Shown: piece after piece, positions 14,676 to 23,322 of the stretch | Layout of the letters: each line of letters starts with the position of its first letter | How positions within the stretch are numbered: the first letter of the stretch is position 1 | Assembly (NCBI GenBank): GCA_964527795.1 | Contig: CAZGOS010000005.1 | Coordinates: 1-36,160, forward strand | DNA from: SMXL01 sp964527795 | GTDB taxonomy: Bacteria > Bacteroidota > Rhodothermia > Rhodothermales > UBA10348 | Reading direction: 5' to 3' | DNA: 36,160 nucleotides | Made by a program: the position numbers and the translations under genes | Notes under the pieces: model-generated | The model's database searches: none | What the model saw: the letters and a program-made list of their open reading frames with translations, nothing else | What the model was told of the DNA's origin: nothing

Positions 14676-15818
14676 CTACGGTTTTTCGACCCAATCGGCT
14701 ACAAACACATTCGTATCAGCCGTATCCTCACGCGAAACCGTTCTGTTCGACGAAAATACGAGCTTCTTTCCATCGTAGGAGAACATGGGGAACGCATCGA
14801 ATCTGCCCGAGTGCGTGATTTGCTCGAGGCCGGTACCGTCCGTCTTTATGATAAAAATGGCGAACATGCGTCCTCCTGACTCTAACGAGTGGTGATTGCT
14901 CGTGAAAAGAACGCGGTCGCCGTCCGGGTGGAAGAACGGTGACCAGTTCGCTCCGGGTAGATCCGTCACCTGTTGCACGTTCGAGCCGTCGATGTCGGCC
15001 ACAAAAACGTTCAGCGCGCTGGGTTCCACAAAATTCTCCAGCAGCAACGAGTTATAGACGTCGGCATCGTCGCCCGTGGGCCGACTCGCACGCCAGACGA
15101 TCTGCCGGGAATCACGAGAGAAAAACGCACCACCGTCGTATCCAAGATCGTCGGTCAGCTGCAGCAAATCACCCGTCCCGATTTCGTAGCGCCACAACTC
15201 CAGGTCTCCGGAGCGCGTCGACGTAAATACGATGTATCTGCCGTCCGGGGAAACCGTTGCCTCAGCGTCGTATCCCGGACCTCCGATGAAAAGTTCTACG
15301 TCTGATCCATCGACATTGGCCATGTAGATGTCATAGTTCTCATAAATCGGCCAGACGTACCTGCCCTGTCCGAACATCACTGTAGGTGGACATTCCTTCG
15401 AGCCCTCGTGGGTCGAAGCAAAAATGACCTTTTCATCGCCGGGCATGAAGAAGGAACAGGTCGTTCGGCCCAATCCGGTTGAAACCAGCTCGTAGGATGA
15501 TAGATCACCGGATGTTGCCACATCGGGATCCGTGACATATATCTGATCACAGCCCTGCCCGTTGATCGCTGACCAGTCAGTCTGGAAAATGAGCTGTTCA
15601 TCGTCAAAGCTCCAGTAGGCCTCGGCATTGTTACCGCCAAACGTTATCTGTCGAATATTTCGAATATGCTCCTCTCCGTCGTAGCGAAGGGAGTCACCGG
15701 CGGCGTCGTATGCTACTTCTTCGATCTGCGGCCGGCATCCGGTGACGACAAGGATCAGAAAAGAAAGGGTGAACACGAATCCTGAACGCGTGACCAGTGT
15801 AATCATGGCGCTATTCAT
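14676..15818 (-). CDS. TolB-like beta-propeller lipoprotein
   Basis: This is a predicted outer-surface or periplasmic lipoprotein. From ATG 15818 (380 aa) there is a signal sequence with a lipobox, LVVTGC, placing the lipidated Cys at 28. The body is made of PD40/TolB-type propeller repeats: ITFGGNNAEAYWSFDDEQ, the SPDGRYIVFTSTRSGDLELW segment, FSRDSRQIVWRAS, HPDGDRVLFTSN and FSYDGKKLVFSSNR. The open frame continues upstream to 16259, but that part overlaps the thioredoxin gene and lacks any signal, so it is excluded. It is divergent from the thioredoxin gene across 87 bp. The role is unknown; such proteins often act as binding scaffolds in the envelope. Confidence 0.88.
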   Translation of the reverse strand: MNSAMITLVTRSGFVFTLSFLILVVTGCRPQIEEVAYDAAGDSLRYDGEEHIRNIRQITFGGNNAEAYWSFDDEQLIFQTDWSAINGQGCDQIYVTDPDVATSGDLSSYELVSTGLGRTTCSFFMPGDEKVIFASTHEGSKECPPTVMFGQGRYVWPIYENYDIYMANVDGSDVELFIGGPGYDAEATVSPDGRYIVFTSTRSGDLELWRYEIGTGDLLQLTDDLGYDGGAFFSRDSRQIVWRASRPTGDDADVYNSLLLENFVEPSALNVFVADIDGSNVQQVTDLPGANWSPFFHPDGDRVLFTSNHHSLESGGRMFAIFIIKTDGTGLEQITHSGRFDAFPMFSYDGKKLVFSSNRTVSREDTADTNVFVADWVEKP

Positions 15819-15905
15819 GGTGAGATTGTTGATTTCTGGTGCGTACATGAGGGTTGCTATACAAGGCTGTAAAAGGCAGCACAAGGCGCGTAAGCTACGT
15901 TTGTT

Positions 15906-16718
15906 ATGAGTCACGAGGTTCAAAACTTTCAAGAAGATGTCATCGAGGCCAGCCGAAACCAGCCCGTACTCGTTGATTTCTGGGCTGCCTGGTGTGGTCC
16001 ATGCCGGGCTCTTGGCCCTATTCTGGAAAAACTGGCGACGGAAGAAAACGGTAACTGGACGCTCGCCAAGGTCGATACGGACCAGAATCCTGAGCTTTCG
16101 ATGCAATATGGGATCAGGGGCATTCCAGCGGTCAAGCTTTTTGTCGATGGTGAGGTCGTGAATAAGTTCACCGGTGCTCTTCCTGAGCACGAGGTACGCA
16201 AATGGTTGCATGACGCGCTGCCCAGTGAGACGAAATCGCAATTGGCGGAGGCGGAACAACTGATCGCCCAGGGCAATCAGGAACAGGCGGCAGCGCTACT
16301 CGAAGCCGTCCTGGCATCGGAGCCGACGCACGCGATCGCCAGTGGACTGCTGGCTCAGATCCTGGCCTTTCAGGATGCCGAACGTGCAGTCGGACTGGCA
16401 AAAAATGCGGCCGTCGATTCACGATTTTCGCAGATCGCGGATGCCGTCGTTCAGCTGGCCGCGTCAAAAAAAAGGCACACCGCTTCAGGTGATATTGCCG
16501 ACGAAGCTGGAAAAAGTGAATATATAGTGGCCTCCCGCGCACTTGACACCGGCGAACTGGACAAGGCGTTTGAATCCATTATTGAGGTGCTGAAAGTGAA
16601 CAGGTACCTCGACGACGACGGCGCAAGAAAAATGGGCATCGCACTCTTCACGCTGTTCGGGCATGACCACCCGCTCACGCAGAAGTATCGACGAACATTC
16701 GACATGTGGCTGTACTAG
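15906..16718 (+). CDS. Thioredoxin-TPR protein, CnoX/YbbN-like
   Basis: This 270-aa cytoplasmic protein has an N-terminal thioredoxin fold (1-105) carrying the full WCGPC active site (Cys30, Cys33) and the cis-proline segment GIPAVKLF. It is followed by TPR-like helices to the C-terminus. This layout is that of CnoX (YbbN), which holds oxidised proteins and hands them to GroEL or DnaK. E. coli CnoX lacks a redox-active CxxC pair; here both cysteines are present, so redox activity is expected, as reported for other bacterial CnoX proteins. It is transcribed divergently from the lipoprotein gene and convergently with the kinase-like gene at its 3' end (38 bp). Confidence 0.92.
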   Translation: MSHEVQNFQEDVIEASRNQPVLVDFWAAWCGPCRALGPILEKLATEENGNWTLAKVDTDQNPELSMQYGIRGIPAVKLFVDGEVVNKFTGALPEHEVRKWLHDALPSETKSQLAEAEQLIAQGNQEQAAALLEAVLASEPTHAIASGLLAQILAFQDAERAVGLAKNAAVDSRFSQIADAVVQLAASKKRHTASGDIADEAGKSEYIVASRALDTGELDKAFESIIEVLKVNRYLDDDGARKMGIALFTLFGHDHPLTQKYRRTFDMWLY

Positions 16719-16756
16719 GACGTGTTCAGAGGCACAAACGTCGCAGAAAGAGCGGC

Positions 16757-17797
16757 CTAAAAGAACGACACTTCATTCGTAATCACGGACGCAGCGTGGT
16801 GGACTGCTTCGTTCTTTTTGGCCTGCATGGCCTGCCGATCATACAGATAGTTCTCTGCAAATAGACCCACCGAACGGGCCAGGATCTCACACCCGAAGTG
16901 TATCCGGTGCAGTATGTCGAAATCGGTCGTTTCAATAAGGGTGGGCTGCATCGAACGAACCCTCTCCAGATAGCTCGTCAGGAAATGCCCGTTGAAAGCT
17001 TCGAATCTTTTTCGCTCAATATCTGACGTCGCACAGTGCCCGAGCATCCACAGATGGGCTGACAAATGGGCGACATCCTGTGCCGGATGCCCGAAATGAC
17101 AGAATTCCCAATCGATCAATCGCATTCCACCGGGTGCCATGAGAATCGATCGCGGCCATAGATCTCCCATGGTCAAACATGCTCCGTGTGACAGAAAATG
17201 CAGGCCGGCAGCGCGGGCCCTTTCATCGACGGTTTCCCAATTCGAGTGCGCCCGTTCTTTTAACGCCGGCCCGACGAATTGATACTGAAGACGATGTCTC
17301 ATGACCTGAACGGACTGGTTACTGAAACCAGGTGAAAGCTTTTCGTCCTGGAAACTTGTCGAATGCAATTTTCCGATAAAATCGCCGAGCAAGGCGGCCT
17401 TTCCCGGCACCGCGTCCGACGACGCCTCGCACTTGAGCCACGCCGCAAGATCCGGTACGTCGCCGACATCCTCCTCCAGAAGCACACGTTCGTCCTCAAA
17501 AACATCGGTCAGCGCTGGTGGCCGAACATTATCCGAGCGCAATTTCTCGAGCGCTCCACCGCTCGCAAATTCCCGCAGCGCCCGGGCTTCAAAGAGAAAG
17601 CGAGAATCATCGAACGAAATCACGGGAGCGGTCGCGATATAGGGCGGCGTAGCCTTAAGTATCGCCGTCTGCTCCCCGTCGGCAATTCGCCAGACATGGT
17701 TCAGCAGCCCTCCATTTATCCGGGTCACGGACGCCGATTCTCCGAACCGAGCACAATGGCCGCGCAAAAAATCCCGTACCGCTCTTTCGGTGTTCAT
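16757..17797 (-). CDS. APH-family kinase resembling methylthioribose kinase
   Basis: This 346-aa protein belongs to the aminoglycoside/choline kinase superfamily. Seen: nucleotide loop INGGLLNHVWRI (about 28-38), ATP lysine in TAILKATPPY (Lys48), catalytic-loop segment MGDLWPRSI (210-218) and metal-site segment LIDWEFCHFGHP. The Lys-x-x-x-x-P-Y segment and a Ser in place of Asn in the catalytic loop recall methylthioribose kinase (HGDLHTGSI). The usual His of HGD is Met here. Substrate is unknown; an MTR-like pentose is the best guess from the adjacent phosphorylase. ATG 17797 is used because the longer frame begins at TTG 17818. It is last in the minus-strand run, 33 bp after the phosphorylase. 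Confidence 0.75.
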   Translation of the reverse strand: MNTERAVRDFLRGHCARFGESASVTRINGGLLNHVWRIADGEQTAILKATPPYIATAPVISFDDSRFLFEARALREFASGGALEKLRSDNVRPPALTDVFEDERVLLEEDVGDVPDLAAWLKCEASSDAVPGKAALLGDFIGKLHSTSFQDEKLSPGFSNQSVQVMRHRLQYQFVGPALKERAHSNWETVDERARAAGLHFLSHGACLTMGDLWPRSILMAPGGMRLIDWEFCHFGHPAQDVAHLSAHLWMLGHCATSDIERKRFEAFNGHFLTSYLERVRSMQPTLIETTDFDILHRIHFGCEILARSVGLFAENYLYDRQAMQAKKNEAVHHAASVITNEVSFF

Positions 17798-17830
17798 CGC
17801 TTCAACATCTACTGCCAACTCGGCTCGTGC

Positions 17831-18661
17831 CTACGAGTGAAAACGAAAGATGAGATTGCCGAATGGAATCGGCCGGCCCTGCTCCAGGAACAGCGTGACG
17901 AGCCGCGCCAGCAACCTCCCGGAATCATCGAGCGTTGCGCTCAGTGACGCATCTGAACCCGGCACATGCTCACCGGTCGCCGAGTACTTGTGTCCTGCGA
18001 CAATGGCTGCACACGGTATGCCGAGCTCGTTTGCCAGAACGATTTCAGGAGCAAGTGTCATCGAGTTGACTTCCGCGCCAAGGCTCCGCCAGATGCGATT
18101 TTCTTCCCTCGTTTTTGTGCGAGGTCCTCCCACATAGGCGAACGTAACCGGCCCCTGCAGCGCGACATTTTCTTCGATGTCGTCACAGGCCAACAGGTCC
18201 TGTAGTTGAGACCTCAATTTGCTGGACACGAGTCCATCCTTCAAAACCAGGTGACCGTGATGCTCCGACGGCGCGTCATGCATGGTACACGCAGATCCGT
18301 CCGGCAGGCGATTGTCCAGCATGACGATGTCCTTCACATCGAGCAGTGTATTAAGCGGAAGCCCTGGTTCAAGTATGCCCACGGAACTCGTTGAGAGAAG
18401 AGCGCCGCAGCCCGCAGCCCGAATCGCCCAGGCGTGTGCTCTGTACGGAATTTGATTGGGTAACCAGCGATGCGGATTACCGTGTCGGAACAGGAGGTAC
18501 GCCGGCCTGTCTGAGCGCACATACTGATGCAGCGTCACATCACCCCACGGCGTCGAGACCTCAATAGCATTGAGATCCCACGAGGCGGGCAATTCACGAG
18601 AGAAGCCGCTTCCTACGATTGCGACTACTGCGTCAGGGGTTTGCATCGGAAGATTCAGCAT
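17831..18661 (-). CDS. MTA phosphorylase/purine nucleoside phosphorylase family enzyme
   Basis: Enzymes of this family split a nucleoside with phosphate to base and ribose-1-phosphate. The 276-aa product has the N-terminal phosphate loop AIVGSGFS, the RHG phosphate-binding motif (Arg59-His60) in LFRHGNPHRWLPNQIPYRAH, the LLSTSSVGIL strand, and the ribose-contact Met-Thr at 201-202 in VNSMTLAPEIVLANELG. Where MTAP has its base-reading Asp pair (TDYD) or PNP an Asn, this protein reads VAGHKYSA (221-228), so base or substrate preference may differ. It lies 12 bp after the ABC ATPase gene and before the MTR-kinase-like gene. Family is sure; substrate is not. Confidence 0.85.
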   Translation of the reverse strand: MLNLPMQTPDAVVAIVGSGFSRELPASWDLNAIEVSTPWGDVTLHQYVRSDRPAYLLFRHGNPHRWLPNQIPYRAHAWAIRAAGCGALLSTSSVGILEPGLPLNTLLDVKDIVMLDNRLPDGSACTMHDAPSEHHGHLVLKDGLVSSKLRSQLQDLLACDDIEENVALQGPVTFAYVGGPRTKTREENRIWRSLGAEVNSMTLAPEIVLANELGIPCAAIVAGHKYSATGEHVPGSDASLSATLDDSGRLLARLVTLFLEQGRPIPFGNLIFRFHS

Positions 18662-18673
18662 CGAAATTCCGCA

Positions 18674-19402
18674 TTAAGATTCAACATTGAGATTCCGCCA
18701 GAATTCGATTTCGTCCTTCACACCTGTCGTTTCGTCGTTCATGAAAGCGTCTTTTGAAGCGTAAACATGCAGACGGCCGGTTCTCAGCGTCGCGAGCGTC
18801 GATCCCATGCGGACCGCTTCCTTGAGATCATGTGTCACAAAAACAGCCGTTATCCCCATCTGTTTCGATAGTGATACAAACAGGTTCTGCATGGTGCGTC
18901 GAGTTTCCGAGTCCAGGCTGCCGAATGGTTCATCGAGCAAAACAACCGCCGGATCGATCACGACAGCGCGCCCAAACGCCACGCGCTGTTTCTGCCCTCC
19001 CGAAAGTTGGTGAGCTCCTTTATCGGCGTGCTTCGATAACTCCAGCGCTTCCAACATGCCGTCAACGCGGGTATCAATTTCCTTCGGGGGGCCGTTCTTC
19101 AGCTTCAGGCCGAATGCAATGTTCTCTCGAACGGAAAGATGTGGAAAAAGCAGCGCATGCTGCGACAAATAGACGATGCCCCGTCGCTCGACGGGCATCG
19201 CAGTCACACGTCGACCGTTAAGGAGCACGTCCCCACGATCGGGATGTTCGAATCCGGCGACAATGCGTAACAGTGTCGTCTTGCCACACCCCGAAGGACC
19301 GAGCACGGCAATCGTCGAACCCGATTCCAGGCGAAACGAAACACCTGAGAACACCTGTTCGGCGCCGAATGCTTTCGAGATATTTCTGACTTCCAGATCC
19401 AT
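18674..19402 (-). CDS. ABC transporter ATPase, YnjD-like
   Basis: This is the energising subunit of the binding-protein-dependent importer encoded just upstream. The 242-aa protein shows Walker A GPSGCGKT (35-42), Q-loop Gln81 in YLSQHALLFPHLSV, signature LSGGQ (133-137), Walker B VVLLDEP with catalytic Glu158, and the switch His in VFVTHDLKEA. All ATPase motifs are intact. It lacks the C-terminal regulatory domain found in larger PotA/MalK ATPases, like YnjD. It starts 52 bp after the second permease and ends 12 bp before the phosphorylase. Confidence 0.9.
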   Translation of the reverse strand: MDLEVRNISKAFGAEQVFSGVSFRLESGSTIAVLGPSGCGKTTLLRIVAGFEHPDRGDVLLNGRRVTAMPVERRGIVYLSQHALLFPHLSVRENIAFGLKLKNGPPKEIDTRVDGMLEALELSKHADKGAHQLSGGQKQRVAFGRAVVIDPAVVLLDEPFGSLDSETRRTMQNLFVSLSKQMGITAVFVTHDLKEAVRMGSTLATLRTGRLHVYASKDAFMNDETTGVKDEIEFWRNLNVES

Positions 19403-19454
19403 GCTTTTACGAGCGCAGCAGGGCGGTTTTTGTCGGCTCAGGACGCAAACCGTC

Positions 19455-20225
19455 TCAGCCTGCGGTCCTGAAAGTTACGCGTCTGTTAACGAGTAGAATG
19501 AGTACCGGTGGAAGAACAAGCAACAGACTGGCGACCGCCGCCAGATACGGATTTGCCTCATTGACGAATTCGTAGACCAGAAGCGGAAGCGTCCTGACCC
19601 GACCTGCGCCAATAAGAAGCGTCAGTCCGTACTGAAACCAGGAGATCAGGAACGTCTGCACGAGGCACAGCCAGATGGCCGGTTTCGAAAGTGGAATCAG
19701 AACACGCGCGAACAGTTGCACGCCCGAACACCCGAGTGACCGCGCTTCTTCCTCCATCGCCCGGATATCCGGCGACCAAAATCCATCGAAGAAAACGATC
19801 GCGAATCCGAAGGCAAACATGATCTGAGACAGAACGACACCGGTAACCGATCCAGCCAGGCCGGCCTTCAGGTAGAAATACAACAGCGTCGTGCCCAGAA
19901 TGACGGGAGAAAAAATAAAGGGTACATAGGCTGCGGCCAGCAGCCGGCGCCGGTGGCGATGTCGGCTGATTGTTCGTCCCGTGACAAAACCCATGAGGGT
20001 GGAAACGACGGCAACCAGGCTCGAGATTATCAGAGACCTGAGCAGCGTTTCCACTACAGGCATGTTGGCGCTCAGAGCCAGACGCCATGCATGGACGGAA
20101 TACGCTTCAGGCAACAGCAGCGGGTAATTCCAACGCGTCGACAACGAAAGTGCGATCAGGTAAACAAACGGAAGCAGCACTGTGGCTGCGAGCGCAAACA
20201 GCGCCAGGCGCGTCGATCGTTTCAT
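19455..20225 (-). CDS. ABC transporter permease 2 (YnjC-like half)
   Basis: This 256-aa inner-membrane permease of the binding-protein-dependent type has about six membrane helices and the ATPase-contact EAA loop, seen as EEEARSLGCSGVQLFARVLI. The ATG at 20225 overlaps the stop of the preceding permease as ATGA, so the two are translationally coupled; the longer frame (to 20261) is therefore not used. In E. coli, YnjC is one fused protein of about 511 aa; here its two halves are separate genes. Confidence 0.9.
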   Translation of the reverse strand: MKRSTRLALFALAATVLLPFVYLIALSLSTRWNYPLLLPEAYSVHAWRLALSANMPVVETLLRSLIISSLVAVVSTLMGFVTGRTISRHRHRRRLLAAAYVPFIFSPVILGTTLLYFYLKAGLAGSVTGVVLSQIMFAFGFAIVFFDGFWSPDIRAMEEEARSLGCSGVQLFARVLIPLSKPAIWLCLVQTFLISWFQYGLTLLIGAGRVRTLPLLVYEFVNEANPYLAAVASLLLVLPPVLILLVNRRVTFRTAG

Positions 20226-21094
20226 ACCTGTCCGCTCCCGTGCGAATCCGCAAATCCCCACGTTCGGTGCCCCTTGAAGGCGAAGAAAAGAATTCCTCCG
20301 ACGAGTGCGGTGTATATCAGGGCGATGATATAGGCTTCCGGTTTGTCGGCAATATCAAACAGAGCATATTTCCGATACGTAATCACCGAAACCATTTCCG
20401 GCGACTGTCGCCCGAGAAGAATCGGGATTTCGTAGGAGCCCAGGACGGTGATGAATACGAGCGCGATGGTTAGAATCGATCGTCTGAGAATGATCGGTAC
20501 GACCACGCGTCGCGTGATTTCAGCGCTGCCGGCGCCCAATGAACGCGCCAGATCGGAAAACTCCCTGATGCCTGCGGCATCGTAATGACTCGCAAAAAGA
20601 AGCGTGAAAAACGGAATCGCCATGGCCATATGCGCCAGAATAATTCCGATGGCAAACGGGTCGTTGACCACGCCGCTGGTTTCGAGCCACGGTACAAGCC
20701 GCCAGAGCCATCCCGAATCCGACAGCCACTGATATACAACGAAAGCGGCGACTGTAGCCGGGAGCGCAAGTGGTAGATAGAACAGTAAACGAACCGATCC
20801 TCTCTTGAATGCTCCGCGAAACATGAGGGTGAATCCCATCGCCATGAGAATGGACAGCGCAACTGTTACGGTGGCCACGTACAGGCTCAGGCCGAACGAC
20901 GTCCACAATTCGGCTGATAACAATGTGACCGACCAGTACGAGGTTGTGAGCCCGGGAGATAACAAACCGGTCGCACCGACGCTGTAAAGAACGGCGTAGA
21001 GAAGTGCGGCGCCTATCGGAAGAACTGCGATGATCAGAAATAGTGCCAGCCCGGCATACCCGGCGCTGAAGGGGCGATTCGATGTTGTTCTCAT
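20222..21094 (-). CDS. ABC transporter permease 1 (YnjC-like half)
   Basis: This 290-aa inner-membrane permease has about six hydrophobic helices. Its EAA loop reads EFSDLARSLGAGSAEITRRV, the expected ATPase-docking segment. Its ATG overlaps the stop codon of the binding-protein gene as ATGA (21091-21094), and its own stop overlaps the start of the second permease in the same way. This points to balanced expression of the three transporter parts. Substrate unknown. Confidence 0.9.
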   Translation of the reverse strand: MRTTSNRPFSAGYAGLALFLIIAVLPIGAALLYAVLYSVGATGLLSPGLTTSYWSVTLLSAELWTSFGLSLYVATVTVALSILMAMGFTLMFRGAFKRGSVRLLFYLPLALPATVAAFVVYQWLSDSGWLWRLVPWLETSGVVNDPFAIGIILAHMAMAIPFFTLLFASHYDAAGIREFSDLARSLGAGSAEITRRVVVPIILRRSILTIALVFITVLGSYEIPILLGRQSPEMVSVITYRKYALFDIADKPEAYIIALIYTALVGGILFFAFKGHRTWGFADSHGSGQV

Positions 21095-22317
21095 TCGTCG
21101 ATTACGAAGCGTCTGAAGTCTTCATAAAGACGAATCATGTAGGCCGCGTCGAGTTCAGGAAGTGCATATTCTTCAATTTCCTGCCGTTTCGGGGAATATC
21201 TGCGAGCTGGAAGCGCCTGAAATTTTTTCCGAACCGAATCCGGTAATCGATTCACATCCAGCACGGTTCCGTCTCCCCACACGGAAGGATCGAGCTTATG
21301 GAGCTGGGCATCGGGCGAGAGCAGAAAATTGACTACGACCATCGCTTCATTCTTGTTGGCAGCGCGGCGAGGTATTCCGATATAGTGCGTATTTCGTATG
21401 GTTCCGCCTTTCAGGACATAGGCCCGTGTGGTTTCAGGGAAAAGCCCCTGAAGTACTTTGTTGTCAACTTCGCCGTCGTTGTTACTCATCGTGAAGTCGA
21501 TTTCCCGATTGACAAAGAGTCGGTGCATCTGCGAAAGCGATGAGGGAAACGTCGTACCTTCCTTCCAGAAATAGGGCTTGATGTTATTGATCCAGGACCA
21601 CAATTCGGTCGAGTATCTGACGTAGGCGTCTTCATTGAACGATCCGGCAAGCATTTCGGGGCCGCCTGCGATATCAATCAGCCATGACTTCAGCAGGGTC
21701 ATACCGCTGAACGCGCTGTCGAATGTAAATCGCCCGGGATTTGACCGAATCCATCCGGAAAGGGCAGCCCGCGTTGCAGGTGGATTGGCAACTCGAACTG
21801 AATCGTAAATCAGTACGAACTGCACGTTGCCCCAGGGACTTTCAAATCCTTCTATGGGCTGCTGAAAATCAACGCCGATAAACGGATCATCGTAGTCGAC
21901 GAGACGTGAATTGGGAAGCAGATCCGTGAAGGGTCCATAAAGCGCATCGATCTGGCGAAGTTGATAGAACGTTTCACCGTTGATCCATACGAGATCGGCC
22001 GCACTCGTTGAAGCGCCTGCTTCAAGCTCGGTCATGATCATCGATACAATCTGAGGGCCCTGGCCGGATCCGATGGTCAATTTGATTCCGTGCCGACGCT
22101 CTACCTCGGGAATAACATACTCGCGCATGTAGACATTGATATACGGGTCGCCCATCCACATCAACATGTGCACATTGCCGCCCCGGGCGGCCGCGTTGAT
22201 TTCAGACCAGGTTTTGCCTGCGAGCGGATCTGTTTCGGCAGGCTCGCTCTGCACACAGCCGAGTGTGAGCCCGACCAGACAAAGTATCGTAATAAAGTGG
22301 CGACCATCAATACGCAT
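21091..22317 (-). CDS. YnjB-like substrate-binding lipoprotein
   Basis: This is the substrate-binding lipoprotein of the importer, 408 aa. It has a signal sequence with lipobox LTLGC (Cys21). It is recognised as YnjB family by segments shared with the E. coli protein: DLVWINGETF, ESPWGNVQF, FLLSPDAQLHKLDPSVWGD and TVLDVNRLPD. The substrate of YnjBCD has not been established to my knowledge, so none is assigned. It starts 33 bp after arsM with a hairpin in the gap and is coupled to permease 1 by an ATGA overlap. Confidence 0.88.
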   Translation of the reverse strand: MRIDGRHFITILCLVGLTLGCVQSEPAETDPLAGKTWSEINAAARGGNVHMLMWMGDPYINVYMREYVIPEVERRHGIKLTIGSGQGPQIVSMIMTELEAGASTSAADLVWINGETFYQLRQIDALYGPFTDLLPNSRLVDYDDPFIGVDFQQPIEGFESPWGNVQFVLIYDSVRVANPPATRAALSGWIRSNPGRFTFDSAFSGMTLLKSWLIDIAGGPEMLAGSFNEDAYVRYSTELWSWINNIKPYFWKEGTTFPSSLSQMHRLFVNREIDFTMSNNDGEVDNKVLQGLFPETTRAYVLKGGTIRNTHYIGIPRRAANKNEAMVVVNFLLSPDAQLHKLDPSVWGDGTVLDVNRLPDSVRKKFQALPARRYSPKRQEIEEYALPELDAAYMIRLYEDFRRFVIDE

Positions 22318-22318
22318 G

Positions 22319-22341
22319 GCGGCGAATATAAAACACGCCGC
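22319..22341 (-). promoter_or_regulatory. Hairpin in the arsM-ynjB-like gap
   Basis: On the minus strand GCGGCG pairs with CGCCGC (six pairs) around an 11-nt AT-rich loop, and ends one base before the binding-protein ATG. There is no T-run. It could limit read-through or translation of the transporter genes relative to arsM, or stabilise the processed mRNA. Confidence 0.5.
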
Positions 22342-22350
22342 TTCGGATCG

Positions 22351-23259
22351 TTAATCAGGACGCACACCGGTCACGGTGATGCTCGCAATTCCACCTGAGT
22401 CTCTGAAGGCATGCACTTCTTCGCGCGTTGCGAGTTGGAGAAGAACTGAATCGGGAATGTCAATCATGCGCTCGCGAGCAACTTGGACGTCGGAAAATCC
22501 AGCCGCTCTAAGCAGGGCGAGATAATCTTCATGATCGATGGCTCCCGAGATGCACCCCGCGTAAAGCGCCGCCGAATCGCGCAGTCGCTCGGGCAGTTCC
22601 CCTTGAACAACGATATCAGAGACGGTGAAGTGACCGCCCGGCTTCAGAATGCGAAACATCTGGGCGAATGCTTTCTGTTTGTCGGGAACCAGATTCAGCA
22701 CGCAGTTGCTGATGACGACATCTATCGAGCGCTGCGGAACCGGCAGATTTTCGATGTCACCCTGGAGGAATCGCACGTTGGTGTATCCCAGCTTCTCAGC
22801 GTTCTCGGTCGCCTTTTGAATCATTTCAGGGGTGAAATCGATGCCGATCACTTCGCCTTCTTCTCCCACCAGCTCGCGCGCGATGAAGGCGTCTATTCCC
22901 GCACCCGATCCGAGATCGAGCACCGTATCACCTTTGTTGATGCCGGCAATGTCCGTCGGCACGCCGCATCCGAGACCCAGGTCGGCTTCGGGCGCATAAC
23001 CTTGGCGGCTTCCGTACTCCTCCCCGACGAATGAGTACTCCGGATCGTCTGTGTCGCCGCTGCATCCGCAGCCGCACCCATCATTTTCTGTCGCGGCCCT
23101 GGCGTATCGCTCTCTGACGATTTCTTTGAGGCGATCACCGGACGGTCCGTCGGCGTGAGAATCAGGCGCGATCTCGTCCGTAATGTCTTCCGTAATGTCT
23201 TCCGTAACAACGAGGGTCTCCTCGCCGCAGCACTTGCTGACTCTGATTTCTGTTGTCAT
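22351..23259 (-). CDS. arsM: Arsenite S-adenosylmethionine methyltransferase
   Basis: ArsM methylates arsenite to mono-, di- and trimethyl arsenicals using SAM. The 302-aa protein has the SAM-binding motif LDLGSGAGIDAF (about 114-125) and the three conserved arsenic-binding cysteines at expected positions: Cys98 in LGLGCG, Cys186 in ISNCVLNLVP and Cys235 in LYAGCISGA. Extra cysteines lie at 10-11 and in GCGCGCSG (61-68), as in many bacterial ArsM proteins. A 12-bp in-frame tandem repeat encodes a short Thr-Glu-Asp-Ile repeat near residue 20. A strong Shine-Dalgarno sequence precedes the ATG. It lies 63 bp after arsR, whose product probably controls it. Confidence 0.95.
   Translation of the reverse strand: MTTEIRVSKCCGEETLVVTEDITEDITDEIAPDSHADGPSGDRLKEIVRERYARAATENDGCGCGCSGDTDDPEYSFVGEEYGSRQGYAPEADLGLGCGVPTDIAGINKGDTVLDLGSGAGIDAFIARELVGEEGEVIGIDFTPEMIQKATENAEKLGYTNVRFLQGDIENLPVPQRSIDVVISNCVLNLVPDKQKAFAQMFRILKPGGHFTVSDIVVQGELPERLRDSAALYAGCISGAIDHEDYLALLRAAGFSDVQVARERMIDIPDSVLLQLATREEVHAFRDSGGIASITVTGVRPD
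23179..23208 (-). repeat. 12-bp in-frame tandem repeat inside arsM
   Basis: CGTAATGTCTTC (plus-strand reading) occurs at 23179-23190 and 23191-23202, with six further bases, of which five match, at 23203-23208. Because the unit is a multiple of three it changes only the number of Thr-Glu-Asp-Ile units in the acidic N-terminal segment. Confidence 0.8.
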
Positions 23260-23267
23260 TTGTTGAT

Positions 23268-23275
23268 CCTCCCTT
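23268..23275 (-). promoter_or_regulatory. Strong ribosome-binding site of arsM
   Basis: The minus strand reads AAGGGAGGATCAACAA then ATG, giving GGAGG with eight bases before the start. This stands out because most genes in the window, including the ribosomal protein genes, have no such sequence. Confidence 0.8.
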
Positions 23276-23322
23276 ACAAATGGATTGATAAATAGTCAAA
23301 ACGATTCTCTCCGTTAACCCTG

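Noticed and set aside
15819..16259. N-terminal extension of the beta-propeller lipoprotein frame
   Set aside because: It overlaps the divergent thioredoxin gene antisense; the lipoprotein signal begins at 15818.
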